Shown: positions 12,931 through 23,785, counted from the stretch's first letter. The stretch is 64,000 bases of DNA from Pholiota molesta (GCA_014925825.1 JACGCK010000026.1:347886-411885), one strand, 5' to 3'. Notes: generated from the letters alone by a model not told the origin. Made by a program: numbers and translations.

Positions 12931-13201
12931 CGAGCGGGCGGACACTATATTTACTGTTGTTGTAGTCTTTATTTTTATAATATATTTATTTTGTTCACTC
13001 TATATATAACTGTGAGAATATTATGAAATGACCCTGAAAAGGACGAGGACAGTGGTGGGCACCACTGGAGAGGCTGACTGATGAGCAAAATATTCAAAGT
13101 CAGCTTAGAGGGGTGGCTGTGTAGGCTGAATTAGCAGCCTGGATGCATGCAGCATTTGTGTAGACTCACAGGATTTCATATAGAATTTTAACGGACAAGG
13201 C

Positions 13202-13588
13202 TGGCAGATCATCTCAATGGCAAAAGACATAGCCATGAAATTGGGAGTCTCTTGGGACCCTAACTTGATAGTTAACATGCAAAGTTCGAACAAGCAAGTC
13301 GAAAGTACCGAAGGGCTAGCCAGAAACATACCATTTAGATTCGATGATTTAACATTGTATCTACAAGTCCACGTCATGTCAAACCCTGCGTACAGAGTAC
13401 TACTAGGGAGACCATTCAAAGTTTTAACAAAACAGGTCACTCAGAACTTTAGAGATGGAACACAGCTGATAACTATAGTGGATCCTAACTCTGATCGAAA
13501 AAGTACAATGACGACATACGATCGAGGGGAGAGGCCGAGGGTCATACAACGTGAACCTGAGGATCCTTTTCAGACTTCGATGATTTGA
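13202..13588 (+). pseudogene. Ty3/Gypsy retropepsin-like protease, 5'-truncated
   Basis: The frame QIISMAKDIAMKLG followed by PFRFDDLTLYLQVHV and YRVLLGRPF is the body of a retroviral-type aspartic protease domain as found between Gag and RT in fungal Gypsy elements. In this family the catalytic Asp-Ser-Gly triad sits directly before the Gln-Ile-Ile-Ser segment. Here it is missing, because the right end of element A lies immediately upstream (to 13,200). The protease has thus been severed at its active site. A stop at 13,588 is followed in another frame by the continuation of Pol, so there is also a frameshift near 13,580. Confidence 0.7.
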
Positions 13589-14085
13589 TGAACAGTCAAG
13601 GAGATGTCGCATTAATAATAGAATGGGATGACCAGACAGGGCAGTGTATGATTATTGGGGAGACGAAACCTCAAGATGGTTTGGCCTTTCAAGAAAAAGA
13701 GTTAAGAGATGTATATATGGAACAAGCAATTCCGGAACAAAATCTAGAGGATGAGGATAGGGAGAAATTGTATAAATATTTCTGTCAGACCTCTCATGTA
13801 AAGGATAGAGAGAAGTATTCCTCACAACCACGAGGAGTATTTGGACAGGTAGTGGAATGGGAGCCGAAAAGGACGGTAGATCCCCAACTCGAAACAGTGT
13901 CTGTGTTAGCTACGAAGAAATATAAGAAAGTCGCGGACAAAGTGAGACCAGTATATCAGGACTTGCCAGAGAAATTTAGGATTGTTAGGAATATTACGGG
14001 AGACCCGTTAGCTAACATGCCCAAAAAGGCCCCCAGAGTTTACACCTACGGGAAGGTAGACCCAAGAGTGAAAAGAAGTGTTTGA
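13585..14085 (+). pseudogene. Ty3/Gypsy Pol linker between protease and RT
   Basis: A 166-codon stretch in a third frame. It starts in the overlap with the protease remnant and ends with a stop just after the next frame opens at 14,078. It is rich in charged residues (EKELRDVYMEQAIPEQ, EKFRIVRNITGDPL) and has no recognised catalytic motif. Position and composition fit the connection between protease and reverse transcriptase. The two frame changes on either side are about 500 bp apart and look like decay indels rather than programmed sites. Confidence 0.6.
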
Positions 14086-16363
14086 TAAAGTCCATAAAGG
14101 AGATTTCTTATGGCCTGAGGAATTGAAGTTAGTTCATCAGCTAGTCATGCAACAAAACGAGGGTTTCACATGGGATGATTCAGAAAAAGGAAGATTTAGA
14201 TCAGACTTCTTTCCTCCTGTGGAGATTCCAGTGGTGGAGCATGTACCATGGGTGTTGAAGAATATACCAATTCCTCCCGGAATGCACCAAAGGGTGTGTG
14301 AGTTTATAAAAACCAAAATCGATGCAGGGACGTATGAGCCGTCGAGCTCGTCGTACCGTTCGAGGTGGTTCACAGTGTTAAAGAAAGATCAAGTATCTTT
14401 TAGGATTGTACACAGTTTAGAACCGTTAAACGCAGTAACTATCGCACATTCAGGGTTGCCACCAGTGACGGAAACATTGGCAGAGCACATAGCTGGCCGC
14501 GCTTGTGGAGCAATTTTGGATCTATATGTTGGATATGATGAACAACTATTAGCAGAATCATCCAGAGATCTAACTACTTTCCAAACACCATACGGGGCCT
14601 TGCGGCTAGTAACATTACCAATGGGTTGGACTAATTCAGTGCCAATATTTCATGAAGATGTCACGTATATCCTCCGTGAGGAAATACCTGAATATACGGA
14701 ACCCTACATTGATGATGTCCTGGTCAGGGGTCCAGCGGCGAGATACAAGTTGAAAGGGGGAGGCTATGAAACTATCCCTGAAAATAGTGGTATCCGCAGA
14801 TTCATATGGGAACACTTAAATAATGTTAATCAGATAGTGCAACGAGTGAAATATAGCAGAGGAACATTCTCTGGTTATAAATCAACCTTGTGTGCCACAG
14901 ATATCATGGTGGTAGGACATCTGTGTGGCTATGAGGGAAGGAAACCAATGCCAGACAAAGTACATGTCATTCTTAATTGGGGAGACTGCAAAACGGTTAG
15001 CGACATGAGGTCGTTTATGGGAACAGTTGGATTGTTAAGAATCTATATTGAGGACTACGCGACAAAAGCGGAGCACATACAAAAATTAATGAGGTCAAGT
15101 GTAACATTCGAGTGGGGAGACCAACAGAAAGAGAGCATGGAGTTGTTGAAACAAGGAGTCAGGAATGCAAAGTGCATAGTACCTCTAGACTACTCAGCAC
15201 CGGGGGCTATAGTGTTAGCTGTCAATACTTCGTGGAGAGCTATTGGATTTTATATCTACCAGGAAGATCCGGCAGATAAAAAGAAGAAGCGCTACGCGCG
15301 TTTTGGTTCAATACTCTTAAATGAGAGAGAAGCGAGGTTTTCACAACCGAAACGAGAGCTATTTGGTTTACTAAGGGCATTAGAAGCTTGCATGTACTGG
15401 CTTCTAGGTTGCCAAAAACTAGTAGCAGAGACCGATGCTAAATACTTGAAAGGAATGCTGGATAATCCAGGCATGGGACCGAATGCTACCATCAACAGGT
15501 GGATAGACAAGATCCTAATGTTTCATTTCAAATTAAGGCATGTACCAGGAAAAACCTTTGGACCTGATGGATTATCCAGAAGGGAAGGACAACCTGGTGA
15601 CGAGGTCTTCTCAAATACAGAGGAATTCGAAGATGGGCCAGTAGGGCCACCGGAATTCAGTAAATTAAATGAGGAGGATGAAGACCCGTGGGTGTTAGAT
15701 AGGTTCAAAGACACCATCGACACCAGGGGAGGCTATCAGCAGCAATTGCAGCCGCAGATGAAAGACAACCAGCATCTGGCAACTAGTGTAAAATCCTTTG
15801 CAAAAGAATGTAGAAAGGCGCGCTCAGAATATGAGTTAGAAAAACAAGTAGTAAGACGTTTGATGGCTGCGAAACAAGTCCCAGAAGAGCAGGAGAAATT
15901 CTTGGAACAATATATGCTAAGGCCTAGTCCACCGCTATATGACTTCGAAGAAGAAGGAGATCCTGAAGCATATGATGAGTCAAATAGGACCCCTGCAGGG
16001 CAGAGTACCGATGAGCAACTACCATTAGTTAAACTTTGGTTGAAAGATCCAACTAAAGGAATAGTGGGTATGAGCAGCCGGGAGTATCACAACTTTACAA
16101 GATTTGCAAGGCATTTCTTTATTGATGGGAAAGAGCGTTTGTACAGAAGAGCTATAGATGATACCCATAAACTTGTGATAGCTAAGGAAGATCGAACTAG
16201 AATGATGTGGTTGGCACATGACAATCTAGGACACAGAGGATCATATGCAATACAGATGCTATTGTCTGAGTGATTTTGGTGGCCGGAACTAGAAAGAGAT
16301 GTCCATTGGCATGTCAAGACATGCCACCTGTGTCAAGAAAGGAGGTCTTATCACTCCACCGCA
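14078..16363 (+). pseudogene. Ty3/Gypsy reverse transcriptase-RNase H-integrase N-terminus
   Basis: Replication polyprotein of a Gypsy element. RT fingers and palm follow from about residue 60 (WVLKNIPIPPGMHQRVCEFI, then the polymerase site YIDD at residues 210-213, a variant of the usual Y/F-x-DD). The connection segment is near residues 320-360. An RNase-H-like region with PGAIVLAVNTSWRAIGFY follows, then HVPGKTFGPDGLSRR. A TGA at 16,271-16,273 interrupts just before the integrase zinc-binding region, whose His pair (HDNLGHRG) precedes the stop and whose Cys pair (CHLC) follows it in the same frame to about 16,345. The frame is then ended by foldback element E. No integrase core or 3' LTR is visible. 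This copy is inactive. Confidence 0.85.
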
Positions 16364-18289
16364 TTTAACCAGTGGTGACCACTGGTGACCACTGGTTACC
16401 ACTGGTCAACCAGTGGTTCCAGTGGTCAGTCAACCAGTGGTTTGACCAGTGGTTCTGATGGTTCCAGTGGTTGAACCACTGGTCACCACTGGTTGACCAG
16501 TGGTTCCAGTGGTTTGTTTAACCAGTGGTCACCAGTGGTTCCAGTGGTTTGTTTAACCAGTGGTCACCAGTGGTCTCCAGTGGTCACCAGTGGTCTCCAG
16601 TGGTTCCAGTGGTTGAACCAGTGGTTCCAGTGGTTGAACCAGTGGTTCCAGTGGTTGAACCAGTGGTTCCAGTGGTTGAACCAGTGGTTCCAGTGGTCAA
16701 CCAGTGGTTTGACCACAGTGGTTGAGTGGTTCCAGTGGTCAACCAGTGCTCCAACCAGTGGTTCCAGTGGTTAGTGGTTAACCACTGGTCAACCAGTGGT
16801 TCTAGTGGTTAACTAGTGGTCCAACCAGTCATTCCAGTGGTTAACTAGTGGTCCAACCAGTCATTCCAGTGGTTTCAATGGTTTGACCATTAGTGGTCAA
16901 CCAATGGTTCCACCGGTTAGGCCAGTGGTTTTAGTGGTTTGACCACTGGTTCCACTGATTAACCATTGGTTACAGTGGTTCCACACTAGTCAACCAGAGC
17001 TCAACCAGTTGTTCTTGTGGTTTTTATTATCAAACTTAGGGCCTATTGTGATATCTCATAATATTTTCTATTATTCAATAAATCATCAATGCCAAGACTA
17101 TCTAATATCAATAAATTTAGGTTTTAAGAAAGAAAAAAATCATACTATAGTACTATATATTGAGCCATTGTAAGCTATAGTGCCATTTATAGTACTATAT
17201 AGCACCCATAGCAAAAACTGAGTTTGCTGATGTTAGTGTCTTAGACAGTAACAAGTAGTCAACTGTGATTTTTGGATTGAGATTCACTTTCAAATCCAAT
17301 AAGCACACATTTGGCATTATAAAATCATAATATATATAAAAATGTATTGAAATTCTATAATACTATTTATTTGCCAAGTAAATTGATTAAACAGTGGATA
17401 ACTGCGACTTGACAACCAAAACTAATAGTATACTAGTATTTCTATTAGATGAGGTTATATATAACAGATTTGTCTTGACCATATTATATAATTTTTTCAA
17501 CTGTGGATATTTTACCTCTTTACTCTGTTTTATTGCTTAAACGATATCTTTATTAATTATCTATTTTAACCAACTCAGTTTTAGCTATGAGTGCTATATA
17601 TACTAAGGTAGCATAGCTATATTATAGCACTATAGCTTACTATAGCTCACTATATAGTAAGCCATAGCAAGCCATAGTATGATTTTTTGTTTCTTATTAT
17701 CTGATTTTATTAAAATTACATAGTATTGGCTTTGATAATTTATTAAATAATAGAGATGATCTTGAGGTTTCAATAGGGTCTGAGTATACTAATACAACCA
17801 CCATATAAGCACTGGAACCACTGGTCAACTACTGGTTAACCACCAGACCCACTAGTCAATGACTGGTTAACTATTAAAACCAATAGTTGACTACTAGAGC
17901 AACTAGCCAAACCACTAGAACCACTAGAACCACTGGTTGACCACTGGAAACACTGGAACCACTGGAACCACTGGTCAAACCACTAGAACCACTGGTCAAA
18001 CCACTGAAACCACTGGTCAAACCACTAGAACCACTGGTTAAACAAACCACTAGAATCACTGGTCAACCAGTGGTGACCAGTGGGACCACTGGTGACCACT
18101 TAGAACCACTGGTCAAACCACTGGGCAAACCAGTGGTAACCACTGGTTAAACAAACCACTAGAACCACTGGTCAACCAGTGGTGACCAGTGGGACCACTG
18201 GTGACCACTTAGAACCACTGGTCAAACCACTGGGCAAACCACTGGAACCACTGGTGACCAGTGGTGACCAGTGGTGACCACTGGTTAAA
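16364..18289. mobile_element. Foldback element E with CCAGTGGTNACC arrays
   Basis: The left end TTTAACCAGTGGTGACC (from 16,364) is mirrored by CACTGGTTAAA ending at 18,289. The left arm (16,364-17,020) and right arm (17,812-18,289) are dense tandem arrays of CAACCAGTGGTTCCAGTGG-like units, themselves made of the short self-complementary pair ACCAGTGGT/ACCACTGGT. Inward, the AT-rich halves also pair, for example 17,140-17,230 (AGTGCCATT, GCACCCATAGC) with 17,575-17,690, around a centre near 17,370. It is inserted in the integrase zinc-finger region of the Gypsy element. Long open frames of Val-Pro-Val-Val repeats are artefacts. Confidence 0.75.
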
Positions 18290-18363
18290 GGTGGTGGAGG
18301 GTAAAGTACTGCAAGAAAGACAAAAGACCATGATTCAGATACCAAGAGCCATAGACGCTATAT

Positions 18364-18463
18364 ATGTGCACATGTAGACTGTAATTAGAGTAGAAATATG
18401 TGTGCACCTATTGTTCTGATAAGAAGGGTGTAATGTGCACATCATCACAGTGATGTGCACATC
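18364..18463. repeat. Left terminal TGTGCACA array of KDZ element
   Basis: ATGTGCACAT at 18,364, ATGTGTGCAC at 18,400, AATGTGCACATC at 18,432 and GATGTGCACATC at 18,452. Subterminal arrays of short palindromes are typical transposase-binding sites. The spacing matches the array at 40,789-40,888 read in the opposite direction. Confidence 0.65.
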
Positions 18464-18980
18464 GCGAGCACGTGGCATTCGGAATGGTTGGGATAGCAGC
18501 CAGCCGCCCCCGGCATTTGCAATATTGTGATCCGGCTACCATGGGTCCTCGGCCATCAATGGCAAACAGCACATATCCTTGCATTGATCTCGTCATTGCA
18601 TCGCACAGCAATCAAACCCTTTGATCGCTGTGTATGGCAGCGATCAATATTGTACTATATATGGAAAATTACATAATATAATACTCCCCGCTGAAAACGC
18701 GCTAGAACACACGCAATGCACGCGCGACGCACATACACCACACACGAAGTCGCGCGACGCATGTACACCACACGCAAAGTTGCACGACTGTGTCACGGTG
18801 TGGCGTCACAACGTGTCGCTTTGCACAAGGTCGCACAACACCACAGGACATTCAGAACATGCTCTGGACACTGAGCACCATCTGGAACTGAAGAGGTGTA
18901 TTGAGCCAAGTCATATTGGGCCTAAGTCTCCAAGTGACGGATAAGAGGAATGTTATTATACAATTAATTAATTTACAAAG

Positions 18981-19070
18981 GCAGTGATGGTGTAGTGGGT
19001 AAGTGCATGATATGTAATTATGCCATATCTATTAGGACGTTGGATCAACTCTTGTCGGTAGTACTTTTTA
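18981..19070 (+). ncRNA. Possible tRNA-derived SINE / Pol III promoter
   Basis: TGGTGTAGTGGGT at 18,988-19,000 resembles the tRNA A box and GGATCAACTCT at 19,042-19,052 the B box, 54 bp apart, with a T5 run at 19,065-19,069 that could terminate Pol III. The flanks do not form an acceptor stem, so this is not a functional tRNA gene. A SINE head or tRNA relic is the better guess. Confidence 0.35.
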
Positions 19071-19480
19071 TTGATTGGAATTTGGAATGAAGTCGGACGC
19101 GAGCACATCACGACGTCCGTGTGACACGCTAACTAAATATAGCACTCTAACTCAATATCGCGCTCTTCGTTCAAAGTTCAGAATGAAGTTATTTTTTGGA
19201 TAAACAAATGCATTTATCCAAGTACCGTTTGAAGGTCATACATGCTCTTAGTATAAGTAAACAAAACAGTCCGTTGAATGGTAAAATATCAGTTGAATGA
19301 TGTATGCAAGAAGAGGATATACAAGGGTCGGTTGAGCGACAAAGTGTCAGTTGAATGACACGCGCAAGCTCAACTGATGTTGGCACGCACATAAAGAATA
19401 TACGTATGGCCTGTTGAAGACCTCAGACACATGGCAGCAAAATAAAGATTAAATGTCAAAAGAATGAAAGGGAGTTGTAC

Positions 19481-21902
19481 TTATTTCTTTTTTGGAGAAT
19501 CATCCACCCGACGAGGTCGCTGAACATTGCGCCGGGGGCGCTCATTTTCAGCAGATGTTTCAATGCTCTTCTGCTTCTTGGACAGGTTTGTCCCCTTCTG
19601 CATCCTCAGCTGGTCGCTTGTTCTCGACCGTCGCCCTGGCAGCCGCAGCGGCTTTCTTTGCTGCGATCGTCCTTGCACGCTTCTGAGCCGGTGTGAGATC
19701 TTCGAGAGGTGCAAGATCGTTGCTGCAGTCAGATGCGGGTGTCGGTTCCACAGCGTCAGAGAGAATAGCGTCAGGGGGAGATGAGCGGGAGGTGTTGAGT
19801 CAGCAACAGTAGGAGATGTTGATTTGGCGTTGACTGCGGCGTCAGAGCCATTGGAGGCATCAGCAGCGACAGAAGCAACTGATCCTGATCCGGACTGAGA
19901 TGTAGGATCGGAAGCGACAGATGCTGATCCGGACTGAGATGTAGGATCAGAAGTGATGGATGCTGATCCGGACTGAGAAGCGGGGCTGTCTAAACCCTGC
20001 GCTGTCCCCATTCGGGCATTGGCGATAGTGTAGTCCCCATCTATAGCGGCAGACGGATCTGGAGAAGTGGAAGTCGATGGGCCATTGTTGACGGACGGTG
20101 CAGGCGATGTGGAGGGGGGCGTTGGGGAATAAACAAAGCCTTCCATACCTTGATCCAGAAGCACAGAATCCTCCGGTCGCAGCCTAGACAGAGATAGCAG
20201 CTGGGGGTCAATGTTGTGGTAATCTTTCATCGGCTCATCAGCATCGGGTGTCGTGGAATTCTGGATAGATGCAGCTGATGCCTGTCTAGCCATGCGCGCA
20301 AATGTGTGTTCAATGGGAGAAGAGGGCGCATTATTGTTGTGGACCGAAATAGGAGGTGGGGTAGGAGTGCGAAGCTGTGCTGGCCCCTGTTCTGGGATGG
20401 GGTGGGCAATGGGGTGGGCGATGGCGACAGGCTCGAAACCCCAGTCAGAACCATGATGATCATCAACAGATGGAGCTGGCGAATGTGATCCGGGGACTGA
20501 TCTGTGTCGATCACTGTCAGCTGACTCAGCTCGATGCAGATCTTCGTCGCCACTAAGTCCACCTTCGACAGGCTTGTCATTGTCGTCACTGCCGTCCTCC
20601 GAATTGTCGTTGTCTAAATTGGATGCGTTGCTACTTCCCAAATCAGCAACCACCGCCGAACTCTCACTGATCACAGCGCCACTGGGCTCATCATCAGCAC
20701 CGCTGGTCTCATCGTCATTGATCCAGGCAGCGCTGATGACGGACTGCCAATGCTATTAATAAAATTGTAAATGGATTATTCAATGAAAGAGTTGAGCATC
20801 ATGAACATACGAAAGCAGTTGCGCACATGCGCAGAGAACGGCTTTGCGAACCCTTTGTCAAAGTCCAAGTAAGACTGTTTGAAGTCATTCCCAGCCGCAG
20901 ATTTCGGCCCAAAATAATGACTAGATTAAAGCATATCAATTTCCGCTGAGAGTAAACCAACAAAGCCAATGTACTTCTGCATATAAATGTCTCCTCCAGC
21001 CTTGGGTGACGGTCCCCCTGCCGAAAGAAGAAGACCCATCCGGTCGCGTCCGCACATGCAGATAAAGCCTTATCCAACACTCTGGGCAACCCATCAATAG
21101 CGCTGTTGGAATTTGTTAGCGCCCATCCCTGTCACAAGAAAGTAATAAATCAAACTCACCTTTGGAACTCTTGTGGAGTGTGCGATGGAGCCTTTTCAGC
21201 GAGACTGTCCTTCTCCTCCTTCGCGCACTTCTCCCGCCAGCGTGCAATATGACTATCCACCTGCTCGATGACCGCCGCAGTCTCATTGGAAAGCATAAAG
21301 GAAGTTGTTTGGCGCTGAATGCGCATGCGATCTGCAGGTGTGATGGGATTTTCAATAAGGCAAGCCGGCGCGCAATTTCGGCCTTGATCTTTTTTGGATA
21401 TAGGCAATGATAGACTTCGGTACGTTGTGGCACGCGCCTCCGAGGCTCCTTATGCCATTCGTTGGCTTGGATGGCAGCAACAAACGAAGACACCTGACTG
21501 GATCCTGAACTGGGACGTCTGGCATGTCCTGCCCATGAGAACCAGGTGCGGAGTTGCTATTCCATAAAACGAGGTAAGCACATTTTTTCTGTCGTGTATA
21601 ATCTAAGCGCTTACAGTTTTACGCAATTCTTGTGCACTAGCGAGCTGTTTAGCCTCCTCAGCAGAAAGAGGCTGGCCAGGCTCTGTCGACAGTAGAAGCG
21701 CGTCCTCTTCAGGAAATTTCTTGAACCATTCCTCGTTCACGGTGAGTAAGAAGCGAGAGGTGCGATCCCTTTTCTGTTCCTCCAGGTACTGAGAGAGGCG
21801 TTGTTCAAGCCATTTTTTTTGCTCGGGAGTCGTCCAGTTTTGCCCATTTTGTAGCGTATATAGGCGATTGTGGGGATGGGAATTGGGTAGGCAAAAAAAC
21901 AA
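19481..21902 (-). pseudogene. Decayed multi-exon companion gene of KDZ element
   Basis: Read right to left, the first exon (21,615-21,902) encodes WTTPEQKKWLEQRL, then YLEEQKRDRTSRF and EEWFKKFPEED. A donor GTAAG follows at 21,614 and the next exon opens at about 21,565. Further segments (to 20,799) contain ACADATGWVFFF and, in another frame, GNDFKQSYLDFDKGF and AKPFSAHVRNCF. The last segment (19,481-20,760) is an acidic, Ser-rich low-complexity tail with three SGSASVASDPTSQ-type repeats and a basic Lys/Arg-rich end. I recall this architecture as a common uncharacterised protein family in Agaricomycete genomes and give it no function. At least two frame changes (near 21,380 and 20,950, plus 19,780) cannot be explained by obvious introns, so I call it a pseudogene. 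It is divergent from the gene at 22,249. Confidence 0.55.
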
Positions 21903-21920
21903 AGTCAGAGTCCTGTTATT

Positions 21921-22087
21921 TTGTGCACATTATTACAAGTCCATAGCGTCTACTCATGTGCACATCAAGCAAGATAATGCAACGCAAATTCAAATTTTCG
22001 ATCTACAGCCCCATGTGCACATTGCAACCGAATCTATCAGACCAGAATTCTGTTCTGGAACTTTAATGGAAATTTAAATGTGCACAT
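21921..22087. promoter_or_regulatory. Internal TGTGCACA cluster in divergent intergenic region
   Basis: Four copies of the core start at 21,922, 21,957, 22,014 and 22,079 (three are full ATGTGCACAT). The cluster lies exactly between the start of the minus-strand gene (21,902) and the plus-strand gene (22,249). It is the same motif as in the element's two ends. It may be a shared binding site for an element-encoded protein, or an old terminus. Confidence 0.5.
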
Positions 22088-22162
22088 GGCCTCAGTACGA
22101 ATAGATCTCAGATTTGCGACCAAGAGTCTCTGCATGGCACTTGCTCCACCATCGCACCGAGT

Positions 22163-22170
22163 CTATATAA
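22163..22170 (+). promoter_or_regulatory. Candidate TATA box
   Basis: CTATATAA about 80 bp upstream of the ATG at 22,249, with a pyrimidine-rich stretch following. Position fits a core promoter for the small plus-strand gene. Confidence 0.4.
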
Positions 22171-22248
22171 GCTCCTTGGAGTAATAACTCAACGTCTCCA
22201 GACATCCTCTGACCTCCAACTCCAAGCCTACCCTTGTACAATGATATC

Positions 22249-22824
22249 ATGTCCAACATTCCCCAAGAGCCTGTCGACACCTCCACACATGGTGTGGACG
22301 AGCCGACAAAACAGCTCCTTAGGGAATTCGCGGCGTCTCTTAGCCATGCACACTCTGGTATGGTATTTTTTCCCTCAGTAGGTTTTAATCTAATCGCTAA
22401 TACATTTCTATATCCGCAGTCATCTGTCGTATCCTTGAAGGTACATCGCTTTATCTATGATCATAACACTCTGATTTATCACTTTTATAGCATCCGGGCA
22501 AAGCGGCCCCCTTCCGACTCTCGTATTCCGTGACTTCGTACCCGCCAATGCACGCTGGTACAGCATGACTGCTGGCCCCAACCCTGGGGTCTATCAGGGG
22601 CTGTACGTACCAGCATCTATTTCTTTGCATCCTCATCTAACCAATTAATTTTACTTAGTCAGAACCTTCCGAACACGTCCGTCTCCAACGTACAATACGG
22701 GAGGCATGCCAGTGAGGAGGAAGCTCGCCAGGCTTTCAACGATGCGCTTGATAAGGGCAACGTCAGATGGATCTCCGATGGAACTACTGCAGTCCTTACA
22801 CGAGCAGATGTATACGGTGCTTAG
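22249..22824 (+). CDS. Small protein resembling RNase H1 N-terminal domain
   Basis: Four exons (22,249-22,357, 22,420-22,440, 22,491-22,602, 22,659-22,824) with GT-AG introns join into 408 nt, exactly 136 codons including stop, with no internal stop. The 135-aa product has a hydrophilic N-terminus and a C-terminal half containing ARWYSMTAGPNPGVYQGL, then VSNVQYGRHASEEEARQAF and ALDKGNV. The order WY-x-GxxPGVY, then G, then EEARQAF matches the small viroplasmin-like, nucleic-acid-binding domain found at the N-terminus of eukaryotic RNase H1; no catalytic RNase H domain follows. In this context it may be an RNA/DNA-hybrid-binding accessory protein of the transposon, which is inference. It sits divergent from the companion gene with a shared TGTGCACA-rich upstream region. 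Confidence 0.55.
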
Positions 22825-22898
22825 ATTAGTTGTGCTTGGTTGTAGTGAAATGCATGCAATGTTTTCCCCCATCTATAAAGTATGAACTACTGTGATCC

Positions 22899-23592
22899 TT
22901 ACACGAGCCGTAAGTTGTACGCTGCGCCTTTCTCGGCCATCCCATTATCCAACACCACACCCAAAATTCCACCCGCACATGCAAGTCTCTTCGTCATATC
23001 GATCACCAGATTTAAATATACCGCACGGTCGTCTGAATTGTCGGGCAACCTTTGAAGAACTGATGCTACCTGTTCGTTGAGCTCAGCCCCTTGCCGCTGA
23101 ACCTTTCTTAAGTCAGGCCGTCTCATCGGGATTAAATGTCCTGATGCATGTCGCGGTCCTCTCTCATGGTCCCAGGTATCTATTTTATACCAGGAGTCCA
23201 CCCATTCTTCGATGCGCATTTCCAGATTGTTTAAATATTCCTGGAGGTCTGGTTGCGCATCTGCGGACGGTACTGCAATTCCATCTTGCAATGTAGAAGG
23301 TGCTTCCGGCGGTTCTTTATTGATAGCTTCACGTTCTTTCTTTCTAAAGATAATGAGGATCAAATTAGAGCGTTTGGCATATATGAGTTATAATTTGTAC
23401 AATACCGTTGAAGGCGTATCTCTTTGTTGCGTATCGCATTCTTTTCATTTACAGTGTTGTGATGACTAGTATGATATGTAAAAAATATTAGGAGTGTTCA
23501 GAGAGAATATAAAATGCAGATTTTGTTATGGCGTACCGTTGATAATAACGTTGGTGCTTGGTTAAACCATCTTTCCCTACTTTTTGGGTCAT
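22899..23592 (-). CDS. 186-aa charged protein of unknown function
   Basis: Three exons on the minus strand (23,537-23,592, 23,406-23,465, 22,899-23,343) with GT-AG boundaries add to 561 nt, i.e. 186 codons plus stop, with no interruption. The N-terminus is strongly basic (TKHQRYYQRHH, then RNKEIRLQRKKERE). The C-terminal two thirds include LQEYLNNLEMRIEEWVDSWY, a region likely to be helical, and DDRAVYLNLVIDMTKRLACAG. I do not recognise the family. Basic-then-helical layout would suit nucleic-acid binding or scaffolding. It converges with the preceding plus-strand gene (75 bp between stops). Confidence 0.5.
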
Positions 23593-23785
23593 AATGGTAC
23601 TGATCAAACGACGAGTTTCATGCCATGGTCTATAACAGACATACCGATATTCTAAAAAAATCGCTAAAATTCTAAAACTTCGTTTGCATGCACTGAGTAC
23701 CTTGCCTACTTATAATATATACTGTATCTCTCATCTGACAAGCTACAAAATATGTAAATCGAGGATTAAATACCAAACCATGCAG

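Larger units (their letters stand above)
1408..13200. mobile_element. Nested inverted-repeat element A, split by later insertions
   Basis: The right end (about 13,080-13,200) reads as a degenerate copy of the end of the foldback element at 2,816-6,514. They share AATATTCAA, GGGGTGGCTG, CCTGGATGCA, and a terminal block TTAACGGACAAGG. A matching left end is visible at 1,408-1,436 (TAATATTATACATGAAAT), immediately after Gag is cut and immediately before element B begins. I infer that this element entered the Gypsy element first and that B then landed in its left arm. No clean target duplication was found, so the limits are approximate. No transposase gene is recognisable inside. Confidence 0.4.

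Noticed and set aside
16493..16774. Val-Pro-Val-Val and Gln-Trp-Phe repeat frames
   Set aside because: Reading of the CCAGTGG array in element E, not a protein.
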